Part shown: positions 26,599 through 37,392 of the stretch, piece by piece
Numbering within the stretch: position 1 is the first letter of the stretch
Layout of the letters: each line of letters starts with the position of its first letter
NCBI RefSeq assembly: GCF_964204645.1
Contig: NC_134027.1
Span: forward strand, 27,020,485-27,084,484
DNA length: 64,000 nt
DNA from: Tubulanus polymorphus
Taxonomy: Eukaryota > Nemertea > Palaeonemertea > Tubulaniformes > Tubulanidae
Direction of reading: 5' to 3'
The notes under the pieces: model-generated
What the model was told of the DNA's origin: nothing
Databases searched by the model: none
The model's input: the letters and a program-made list of their open reading frames with translations, nothing else
Made by a program: the position numbers and the translations under genes

Positions 26599-28036
26599 CC
26601 AAGCATAGACTCTAAAAGAGAAACGTCTATAGCACACAACCATGGACTCTAAACTGTGAGAGTGCATGGCTCCCGCACTAAAACCACGAGAGATAAACCT
26701 GGCCGAATACCCTGGAAAGCGTAAGATTTATTTCACCTATCTACCGTAGACCTTACATTACTTTTTTTTAGAATCATGATCAAGCTAACCATAACGGACG
26801 CGGCAGATAGAAATTAACTGATTACAAATTTCATTGATTGAAATGACCCGGCCGATCAAGAAAACAATGTATTATCATTAGCCTTTTAATGACTTAGATT
26901 ATCCAAAATATAAGATTTCTAGCTTTTAATATCACATATGCTACATCATGGAAGGTATTTCAAGGTTTTATTCGCCAAAAACGTTTCCACTGCAACTGAT
27001 TCATACAATTTGAATCAATAGGAAAATAACAAAATTACACACAGAATTGTAAACCTTGATCCATAAAACACCGACAATTAGGACTAGTCTGAATGTCTAA
27101 GACTATTTGACATTCATGAAGTCACTGGGCATAAGTGACACTTGGTTATTTCATGAAATATGAAGCATTCAATCATATCAACTATTCAAATGACAATGTA
27201 AGAGAGATTTTAGATATTCTGTTTATACAAAAAATAAACTGCATAACATATCTCCAACATATAAACATTAAAACTGGACATAAAACAAATTCACTCTCTC
27301 AAATAATCAATCTCTGATTTCGAAAAAATGTCTAGCGTGTGAGAATTACAAGTGGAAGGAAAAGGCTACTTCGTGTATTTCTAGTCAATGGAGCAAAGCC
27401 ATTAGGTTGTATTGACAAGAATCTCCAACCCGGAGCGCTTCCCCGTTAGCGTCCAAACATTATGTAGACGGGTTACCGGTCTCTATCTTCGATATACACT
27501 GGTCGCCAGTATAACCTCAACAGGGCAGTATATTTACTGCGGCATGCGAGTAATAAGTTCACTAGTTTCGGATATTCTCGGAGCTATCCTTTGTTTACGC
27601 ATGGTTGTTCAGCCCATCTATCGTCAGAATATGGAACTAACCCGGAAATGATATTTGTGTTTTCCCCAACATCGACATAGCGAATACGTAAATTCATACC
27701 TGATAAACGTGAATCATTTAATAGATTGATTGTCAACGGTCATCATCATAACGTAAGGCAGCCTGCAGCGTCGACCAGTCTTTCTCTCTGTTCATCTAAT
27801 GACCGTGGTGCGTGGTGGTGGTGGACGTGGTCGTGGAATTCATTAGTTGTCACAGTCTGTCAACTGGTCGATGTCATAACCAGCAGCAGGTCAGCCTGGC
27901 AGGGGGACAGTCAGAAGTGAACAAGTGGGACGAAAAAGCGAGGTACGAGCAGTGACCATTCAGGTGCGAGTTGACCTATTCTCCTCACTTAGCTGATGGG
28001 ACAGTCAGTAGAGTTACTTGTTTCACAACCTCCCTT

Positions 28037-28347
28037 GCCAGGGTTTGATTACCTCACACCAACATAATAAACCCTGGCAGCAAACCCATCATTGGTCTAT
28101 TACATTGCCCAAGATTTCTTGCTAAGCAGCCACCAGTCAATGTATTAGGTATAAGTCAATCATATGCGTTGTTTTCACCGCCAGATTTGCTACGCATTTG
28201 ATTGGTTAGATATTTAGACCAGTAGCCGCCTAGCGGCAACCTGTCCGACCAAGAAATCATGGGCAATGTAATAGACCAATGCAGGGTTTGCGGTTAGGGT
28301 TTGTGTTGGCATCAGAGCTTTGTGAGGGGCGGCAATCAAACCCTGTG
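28037..28347. mobile_element. Fold-back element (family C, copy 1)
   Basis: CCAGGGTTTGATTACC at the left end mirrors GGCAATCAAACCCTG at the right. Inside, GGTCTATTACATTGCCCA at the left mirrors TGGGCAATGTAATAGACC at the right. The arms are imperfect and about 100 bp, with a spacer containing CATATGCGTTGTTTTCACCG. There is no coding frame. A related left arm plus spacer is at 37637-37830. Confidence 0.75.
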
Positions 28348-28430
28348 AGTTTGAAACTACTGTGGATTATTGAGGCAAGAGGAGCTCATTCAATTGTAAA
28401 TTTTATATTTATCAAATTTAGGAAGATGTC

Positions 28431-31400
28431 ATGATGAATACGTATGACGAAGATATCACAGAAAATAAGTTCTTCATTACATTCCAAAATAAATATCCAG
28501 AACTTTGCGATGAGGTCACGAACAACAGATGGATCGTAAGTTTTATATCTGTGATAGTAAACTGAGTGAAATTCATTCAATAAATCTGGCCTTTGATTCA
28601 GTGAATTGTGATGATGGATTTGATTTTCAGATATGTGTTCCTCGTGGAAATAGCAACAGTAAATATGTATATACAGAAATTGACTTCAAGAATCACGTCC
28701 TAAAACCAGAATCTGAGGATTCACATAAATATACTACATTAAGTGACAAGGTATCTAATTAACTGTATGGTTCCCTCCACCTCTGTCTCTTATTAACTGT
28801 ATGGTTCCCTCCATCTCTGTCTCTTCTCTTTCTTCTGATGTGTTGCCAAACAAAATGAGATTTTTAAATATATTTACAGGAAGTGATTATACAAGGTAGT
28901 ACTATAACTACGAGTAATGGATTTCCTGACCTCAGAGTTGTAAGTGTTACGATTATCATAATCTGTCAGTTGACTGAGTTTAAGGATCTGTGGATAGGAT
29001 TATTCATTTTCATCTTATACTTTAAGGTTCCCATTCTTTTCGATGAAACGTACTTCAACAAGAATGATGAAAGCTATAGGATTTTATGCGTTAACACGAT
29101 GCTCGAAGGAGGACCAGCTGAAGTGGAATCCTCACCGGCTCAGATTACGCTACATAGCATGGATGATTGTACCGAACTACTTTGGGGACACACAGGTATC
29201 AATGAGATTATTCCGCTGTAGAACCGGCTCACTAAATTCTATTTTTCAATTTGATAATTAAGATCGTAATTTTGTCTTTTAGAAAATCGAAGGACGAAAA
29301 GAAGCCTTATTGAAATAATAGAATTATTCAATAAAAGCTATGATTGTTTACAAGGCGAGACACTTATTCATTACGTGGTAAGTTCATAGTGTTTATTTGT
29401 TTTTGCCGATATAAATGTTACATCAAATATGTTTTATTTGGTTTATTTTTTAAACAGGATGCCGCGAATGCATTGTTTACAAGAGCCATGCAAATTGTTT
29501 TAAAAGACTCATTTGTTGTGAGTACAGTTGTTTTCAGAATGTATCTATTTTCTAATAATAATAATATGTGTCTTAGGCCTATATAGCGCTAAATCCAGCC
29601 AGGCTGCTCAGAGCGCTTTTACATTTTTCGGTATTAATACCACGACCAATTTTTATACTCTAACATGTATCAGTCATCTCTCCCTGGGGAGAAGTAACAC
29701 CGAGCTGCTAACAAACGCTCAGGAGTCATCTATCAGGCCAGGTATCCATTTACTCCTGGGTGGAGAGAGGCAATGAGGATAAGTGTCTTGCCTGAGGACA
29801 CTACGGCTATGTACGGGGTTCAAACCCACGACGTGGCTTCCCAGGGCCGAACGCTCTAACCACTCGGCCACACCGCTCCAATCTATTATCTATTCTCCTT
29901 GTCTGAGTATTCTACTTCACGCTGATGTTGTTTATTCAATTCTTCGATTTAATTTCAGAAAAGAACTGCTCGACACAATAAGATGTATATGGATAATATA
30001 AAGATAGCGGTTGAGGTAAACATTTATTACTCGTATAGAGTGACCTTCATTTATAAAAACACATGATAAATAATAACCTGACCTGATTCAATAAATAATT
30101 GAAGTAAATGTTGACCTGAATCGACGTACGGTAGATACCATTGATTTAATCACTGAATGCATCAATATTTTCTCTAATTGTAGACGTTTGTTATGCATGG
30201 AATCTTTATGAAGGTTTTTGAGGGTATAACGTTATGTTTGGCGAATAAAGATGCTCAATTGAACAAAATCACTAGAAATTTAGCTCATCTTCAGCTTCGA
30301 GATTTAGGGGTTACCTCAGGTTTCAGGTACAGTAATCATTACAGTTACCAGTGTATTCACATTATCTGTATATACCATTAACCCTTTCAGTGCTGACTAA
30401 TCAATATCCTATAGTGCTGGAGATAGTTTTAAATTTTTGACCACCCTAGTGTGTTGAATAACGGGAATACCACTATAGTGCGTCTACACTGCGGCGCGAT
30501 ATTTCGTTAGTTACTAATATTTCACTATGTTTGACAGGTGCTGCCATCTTTCAATAGAGATAAAAACTAATTACTTATTACATCAATACACCGCAGTGCG
30601 GTGTACTAGCAAAATCCATCGCCGATTCATACACCGTGCTGCGGTGTAGACGCACTGAAAGGGTTAATGATTTACTGAGATAAACAGTACTGAGATAGGA
30701 GGGGTCTGCAGTAATTGGGATATGAAAGTGATGGGAACGCTTCCTCAAAATTTGATATACCCAGGAATGACTGTAATCTGTTGGGACAAAAGGGTTGGCG
30801 CATGCACGCAAAATATGGAGGTCACATGGAGAGAGGTCCGGTTAAAGTAGCTTTTATCACTGGTTGAAGCGAAATTACGGTAACCATTGATACACAGACT
30901 TTTAACGCGAGGGACTGAATTAGTATCTGAAAGCACCCCAAGGTACTCGAGCTACAACCGGCCTGTCAGACCAGTCTCTACCATCACTGCGCCAACCTGC
31001 GCGTAACAGCGGAATAATCAGCCTGTTGATTGATTGAGGCTGTTTACCTGGATTATGACCCCGTATTTGAACTGATTGTTTTGAATTGTAGCGAAAACAT
31101 TCCTCGAGCTCGTAAGGAATTAACGAGTTTATGTAGATACAGTACACCTATTGGTAAATTATACTGTATCAGACGTGTGATAATGGCGTTGATGCAAACT
31201 CCGCGAAGTTCGAAAAAATCAGGAAATTCACCGGTGATGACGACCGATGATTTATTACCGATGCTTGTATTTATGGTGATTAAATCAGAGATAGCTAACT
31301 GGTGAGTGATACCACAAAACTGCATTCCATTCATTACGTAATCAGTATTTTCTACCTGACCATATGGGCAAATCTCTAGAGGGGCTGTCCATAAAAGATG

Positions 31401-34400
31401 TCCAAAATCAAGGGAACGTGATTAAGTGAATGAAAATATTATTTTATACGACTGATGTCTTGAATTGCTTTTTTGTCCAATGGACACGGGGCGATGTAGA
31501 TATTCTGTGGACTCGGGGGAGCAGGGTCAAAATTTAGCAATTTTTTATGGACACCTTTTTTGGACGGCCTCTTGTAAAACTTGCATATTTTGTATCAAAT
31601 TGTAAAAGTTTGGTTGTATTGAGAATATACATGTTGTATAGTATCTGTATGAATTGTATTGTATATTGAAGGTACGCACATTTGACGTATATGAATCATT
31701 TTCGGTTTTCTAAATTGAACAACGACGATGAATTCGGATATTATTTAGCGTCTCTTGAAGCCGCTATTCAACACGTAACAAGCGGTAAATTAATCGACAT
31801 CGTTCCTGGAGCTGTTAATCCACAGGTATTAAACAAAAAAACTGATTCAGTCACTGAATCATTCAGTCATTGATTAGTCGAGAAGATACGCAATATCTGT
31901 GTAAGATATGAGGGAAATCCCACAATAATTCAGCCACAAAAGATGTAAATTTCTAGAGAAAAAGGTTTTCATATTGGAGCAACATGCCTAATGATAGTTA
32001 ATTGTCTTTAGTCCAAATGTTGCTCAAATATAAAAACACTTCTTTTTAAGAACTTTGATAATTTATTTCTTAAAATGCTTTACGTTAAGAACAATCACAA
32101 AGCTCTGTAAACTAGACACAATTAATACATATGAAATTAATTTACAGCTTAACATCTTTGGCTGAATTATTGTGCGATTTCTGTCATTTTCATTATCGTA
32201 ACTAACATTATTGATTTGTTGTTTATACAGAGATTGACGGTTATACCTACGTTAAAATCAGATACGACTCAAACGGATCAGTTTGAAGTATCCGGAGAAG
32301 TGAGTTCGATCGACCGACTATTCCAGCAAATTAAAGACGGAAACGCGATCGCCGTGAAATCGCTGATCAGAAAAAACCGTGAAGAATCGGCTGAAGCTAA
32401 AGTGAAACTGTGTCACCCGTTGTGTTCGTGCGATCGTTGCGAAGAATTATTGTCTAAAAGTCGTTCAGATCTCGAGACGGTGACTGCATTTTCTAGAGAT
32501 GATCGTGGATTTACAGGTAATGCTCAAATCGTGGAATCTTCATCGTCGCATTCATGAACTCGATATCATTTTGTGAAACTCTTTTTTCAGCTTTACACGT
32601 TTCGGCGTTATACGGACACGCTGATATAATAGAGATATTAGCTGAATCGGGAGGTGTAGTTAACGCTACTGATTACCACGGATCGACGCCTTTACACATC
32701 GCGTGCCAAAAAGGACATCAAAATGTTACGGTAAATAGTTAAATCATTTTGTACTGGTTTGTGTTGAGCTTAAGGCACCTATAGAACGCAAGAGAAGATG
32801 CCCCCAGAGCAATGGATAGATGATATCTGCTCCTGGGCAGGCGTCTGATGCCGAAAGATCAACTCGTCTGGTAGAGGATCAGCTTCAGTGGAGGCTGTTG
32901 ATAAATGATGTTTTTCTTGTCCGCTGAATATGTTCTATTGTTTGATGATGTATTGTTTATTTTAGTTGATGTTACTCGATAAAAAAGCTCAAGTTAATGC
33001 AGCAGATAATGATGGTAATACATCATTACACTTGTGCACAGCTAATGGACACGAAGATGTAAGGCAAATTTAACTGATTTCATTAGATTTTTTAACACTC
33101 CGTATCTTACATTGATTATGTACATATTGCTGGTTTTGTTTATATTCTAGTGTTTAAAAGCTTTAGTCTACTATGATCGAGCTAGCTTAGACGTGAATGC
33201 TGCTAATGATTTTGGAGATACAGCTTTACACCTGGCCGCTAGGTGGGGTTACTGTAAGTAGTAAATTATTTCATCCGCGATGATATATTGATTTAACGAA
33301 ATTTTCACTAAATCAAAATTCTAATATCTTATTTTCAGACAACATAGTTGAGATTTTATTAGAAAATGGAGCGTCAGTTGAAGCTAGGAATAGGAAGAAA
33401 TTAACACCGATACAATGTGCTCATAATGTGAATGTATCACAGTTACTCATAAAAACTGCTAAAGCGACGACTATTGAAGATAAAGTTGAAGTCCAACCAA
33501 CTCCGAAGGTACGAGATCCATTTATTGATTCAGTTTGACTGTAATTAAAATGAGTGAATATCAAAAATGTTTTAAACCTAGATTGTTTGAATGAACCGCG
33601 ACCGAATTTCCCAATTATGCACTTTGATTCAATTCTGTTAACTCGACCGCCGACCACACAACTATATCAGTACTTAGATTCCCGATTTCACAATCAAACT
33701 GCCTGTTTCGCTCCCGGCAGGTGCTGTGGGTTTGTAAGGGACAACAATAAAATAATTGAACGAAATTTACCAACCAAATAAATAACAGGAACAATCCCTA
33801 TTTTAAGATCAAAAGTTGAAACGAAACCGATTTTCAGTTGGGAACTGTTGAACTGGATCCTGTAAATTCAATATGATAGATGTTTTATTCTCTGATACGT
33901 AGGTAAATCACAGCGTACCGACGCCTATCTCTCCAGTTATTACTCCGACTACTCCGACGAAGAGACGCGTTTCATTAAGTTCTGCAGCTCGTTTGGAATC
34001 GGAGAAATTACGTTTTCCGCAGAGTCAAAAAATTCAGAAAATGTTAAGAGCAGTCGCAGACGGCGACGTGGAGATGGTAAATATTTCTGATCTGTTTTCA
34101 TGGAATGGATGAGGACTGGGAATCACTTTGTATTTGAAAACCTGGATGAGGAATCAACCATTTATTACCTATCCCTGCCCCCTGAGTAAATACATGGCTC
34201 AATGAATTCTTATTTTGCAGGTGAAATTTCATCTCGGTTGGTTAGAGAACGGTGATAGCGATGATGCTGACGAAAATATTGATCTCAGTAAAAGAAAGTT
34301 GTGTCATCCGTTGTGTCAATGTGATAAATGCATTCCATTACAGAAGGTAGGATGAGATAATGAATTAAAACAGCAACTACCGTTTCAGCTGACTGTGTCA

Positions 34401-36786
34401 GTTTCAAACTGTTAATCGATCCTCGTGATATTTTAGATGACGACGTCAGTAGCTGGTTCATTGACCGTCGATACGTGTAACAATGATGGTTCAACGGCTC
34501 TTCATATCGCTAGTCGTCATGGTCACGATTTCCTCGTTTTACTATTGATTAAACGTGGGGCTAATGTAATTGCTAAAACTAAAAGTCAGGGATGTTCACC
34601 ATTGCATTTTGCTTCGCAATATAACAAACCAAAGGTAAATATATATGTATTCATTTCAAATAAGTTCATTTTGTTTAACAGTTTACATCAATAACCTCTT
34701 CAAGGGTGGATTTAGGGACTGTTCCACCCCATCAAAATTTGAATGTGCCCTACAAAAATATGTTTCACTTGAAAAGTCAAATGAAGTGCCCATTCCAATT
34801 TCAAGGTCCACCCCTTCAAAGAATTCTAGATCAGCTCTTGCCCCTCACCCAGCCTGATACCAGGTTGTTTCTGTTAAATCTGCATTTTGACTCAGAACTA
34901 GTAAAAATGAATCCCAAATTGGTCAGTTGCTCAAAAGTTGGTTAAAGATAACTGAAGTCAGAGAGTCAACTATCCACTGGTTTACTCTATAACTCTAACT
35001 AACTGTTGAGTAACTGGCCCCTGGCCTATAGCCATACTCTCTATACCAACAAAATCGTAACTCACTGATCAGTGGTTGTCTGTAGTCGTTCGATGTGTTT
35101 TGTTCTGAAGGTGGTGAGACTGTTAATGAAGAGCGGTGCTAAAGTCAATGTAAAGGACAACAGAGGAAACACGCCGATGCATTTCGCTGCTATTAATAAC
35201 TGTATAGATGTCGTAAAAAGACTGATACACGTAAGTTCAAATATTCCGACACGTGAGAAATGTCAGAAACGTGAAAATACAAAATGTTATTGTGTTTATT
35301 TTATTACAGTACGGAGGAACAGTTAATCAGGCTAATATGAAAGGTAACACCCCTCTTCATGAAGCTGCTCGCTGGAATTATTTTCATATGGTTGAACTTC
35401 TGGTGAAAGAAGGCGCGTCGGTGCAGTGTAGAAATAAACAACATCTGACGCCTATGCAGCTAGCCCAGGTCAGTCATTTCATTTCACTCGTAGAATATTA
35501 GTAGAGTTAAGCATAGATATTATTAACGAATAGACAATTTCTCTTTTACAGAATGATGAAATAGTAAATTTGTTGGATAACGCTTTGATCGAACAATCGA
35601 ATACGGTGACTTCAAAAAATCAGATGTCAAGGTCTCCTATAAGTGTTAATTCAGCTGATAGTTCACCGGTCACAGGACGCGGTAAGATAACAATCTGGAC
35701 CCATTCCACTGTTTATCACTCAAGATCAGACTCCATGGTTTGAACACCGAAACTAGAGGGCGGCCAAACTCTAAATAGTGTCATCAGTAACAAATTGAAT
35801 TCTTTCTAGTAACATTTCATTGCAATATGATAGGAAATGTTCAAATTAATCAGAAATCAACAGTAAGACCCTCAGTAACATGCTTCATATTTCTGTATGC
35901 ATCAAACAAATCAAATCAGTATTTCTTATAGAATTGTAACATGTGCTGAAAATCATGAACAGTTGTCAGCTCTGAAGCTAATATGAACTTGTCATTCTTA
36001 GATAACTCAGCAGAACCAGGTCCCACTTTAAGCTTTCCTCTTTAGACATTTTCAATGATAGAATATTTTTCTAATTTAATTGTAGTTGGCCTGACTAAAA
36101 CGAAACGAATGAGTGTACGCGATCTGTTCGCTGCATTCGAAGATAAAGACTTGAAAAAACTGGAGACGTTGACGAAATCAGTTCGTAGTCATAGACGTGA
36201 AACGTTGAGACGTACATCGACTATCGATCGCAGCGCACCTCGTTTAGATTTATATTTCACTTCACCCGATTCATCAATGATTGAATCTACACGAGCTACT
36301 GATAGATTATCAACACCCGATGACGTTGATGTTGATGATGATCGGCCGGTGTTCTACGAAACTAAACAGCAAACTAGCGATACTAAAAACCCGACGGAAA
36401 ATGAATGGCCCAAACTTCCGATGGTGAAAGAACAAGAATTACACGAGATTAATGAAGATATGGAGAGAATTCGATGCGATTCTAAACCGGACTCTGAACC
36501 GTATTTAGTTGTGCCGTACGATACTCCTAGTGATAGTAGTCATATATCTACTGAATATTACTCGAAACAACTAACGACGACTAGTCAACATTCATCACCG
36601 GATGGCATTACTAACTGTCAATCAGAACAAACTCCTCCTCTTCCCATTGCTACCGTTACTTATCATAAAGATTCGCGTAGTGAAAACGTTCATATCGAAA
36701 CATCTCCCGAGAAAGAGAATGTTCACACAGATTGTTCAACACCGACTGATGACGATAAATTCTGTGATGTCGAGCAGAAAATGTGA
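28431..36786 (+). CDS. ANKRD27: VARP / ankyrin repeat domain-containing protein 27
   Basis: Endosomal protein; in vertebrates it is a Rab21 GEF, a Rab32/38 and VAMP7 partner, and binds retromer. Exons: 28431-28535, 28631-28750, 28880-28939, 29027-29195, 29283-29377, 29458-29517, 29959-30015, 30184-30326, 31092-31301, 31672-31825, 32231-32516, 32591-32730, 32966-33058, 33151-33253, 33339-33508, 33903-34076, 34221-34346, 34437-34634, 35111-35230, 35310-35468, 35552-35681, 36086-36786. All stay in frame: 1190 aa (human 1050). Order: conserved N terminus (YDEDITENKFF), VPS9 domain (about 245-370, with TDDLL and FGYYL at the GEF residues), zinc motif CHPLCSCDRC (452-461), first ankyrin block (about 485-640), zinc motif CHPLCQCDKC (741-750), second ankyrin block (about 760-925), and a disordered acidic/Ser-Thr tail longer than in human. 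The start is Met 28431 or 28434; an ATG-TCA-TGA mini-ORF overlaps it. Confidence 0.96.
29577..29880 (-). mobile_element. tRNA-derived SINE with L2-like 3' tail, in an ANKRD27 intron
   Basis: Read on -, the head has an A box TGTGGCCGAGTGG and a B box GGGTTTGAACCCC (29816-29827), as in Leu/Ser-type tRNAs. The body follows. The 3' end reads AAAAGCGCTCTGAGCAGCC then TAGCGCTATATAGG, resembling the AGCGCT..CTATATA tail of L2/CR1-clade LINEs. It lies between coding exons 29458-29517 and 29959-30015, antisense to the gene. Confidence 0.8.
30378..30667 (-). mobile_element. TTAA-flanked piggyBac-type MITE (family B, copy 2)
   Basis: TTAACCCTTTCAGTGC at the left and GCACTGAAAGGGTTAA at the right. It is inverted relative to copy 1 at 24620: its left end matches that copy's right end (CAGTGCTGACTAATCAATA). 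It has one copy of the internal GGTGCTGCCATCTTTC block and two ACACCG..CGGTGT palindromes. It lies in the intron between the 30326 and 31092 exon boundaries of ANKRD27. Confidence 0.8.
31378..31573. mobile_element. Fold-back element in an ANKRD27 intron
   Basis: GAGGGGCTGTCCATAAAAG-TGTCC on the left is mirrored on the right by TTTTTTATGGACACC and TTTTGGACGGCCTC. The ends are imperfect inverted repeats, with TCCAATGGACA in the middle. No coding frame. Confidence 0.55.
34921..35021. mobile_element. MITE family A, copy 2, in an ANKRD27 intron
   Basis: GGTCAGTTGCTCAAAAGTTG at the left matches the terminus of the 2064 element. The right end, AACTGTTGAGTAACTGGCCCC, is its imperfect inverted partner. 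More diverged than copy 1, and without a visible long flanking duplication. Confidence 0.65.
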
Positions 36787-37079
36787 GATTTATCTCGTTT
36801 TTGTGGCTTATCAAATGAGTTAAGTTACACTATGCAATTATAGTAGAATCACTCGCTGCAGTTAAATGAATGGCCTCAAATACATGTTATACAGTAATTT
36901 GAATCTCTCAAATTGATCGATGATAATCAATGATGTTTTATTTAATAATTATGAAAATGTTTTGTTGATGAATGATGTTTCGACTTTTTAATCATGAAAT
37001 GTTAAGTGCTATAAAGAAATTCATTCGATTTATTTGTATATGTGAAGCCAAACATATGATGTTACAATTTTTCACCAAA

Positions 37080-37085
37080 AATAAA
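37080..37085 (+). terminator. ANKRD27: Polyadenylation signal of ANKRD27
   Basis: AATAAA about 295 bp after the stop codon at 36786, in AT-rich sequence followed by GTGTG/T-rich sequence (37118-37137) that could serve as the downstream element. Confidence 0.65.
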
Positions 37086-37223
37086 TAATTTTATAAATGT
37101 CGCCGATTGAGTTAAACGTGTGTTACATTTCTATTTGTTCCAAATGACAAGTGTCCATGGGGATCAGTTCAGGCAATAACAAATTAACACTTATATGATT
37201 CGATTCATTATAGATATATTACT

Positions 37224-37229
37224 TTTATT
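37224..37229 (-). terminator. COMMD7: Polyadenylation signal of COMMD7 (minus strand)
   Basis: TTTATT on + is AATAAA on -, about 165 bp past the COMMD7 stop. With the ANKRD27 signal at 37080, the two convergent transcripts would end roughly 100 bp apart without overlapping. Confidence 0.55.
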
Positions 37230-37392
37230 CATTTGACATAATTTTACATATATATACATGTACAATGTACAGCAAGTTGATAGGGCTTAACAGTTTGTAG
37301 CACCAGCGTAAATATTTTGTTCGCAATTAAGAACCGCAATTCAGGTTTTCATGATTTTAAAGATGATAAGTTTGAGTTTTAGTGACGACCGC

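Larger units (their letters stand above)
25441..28421. other. Intergenic region between MTG and ANKRD27
   Basis: I found no coding exon here. The stretch contains a 16-base G-run near 25538, short direct repeats of ACCGGTCTCTATCTTC (near 25660, 25695 and 27475), the 85-bp repeat at 26053, the twin hairpins at 26530 and the inverted-repeat element at 28037. Untranslated first exon(s) of ANKRD27 may lie here, because its first coding exon is preceded by a good AG acceptor. Confidence 0.5.
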
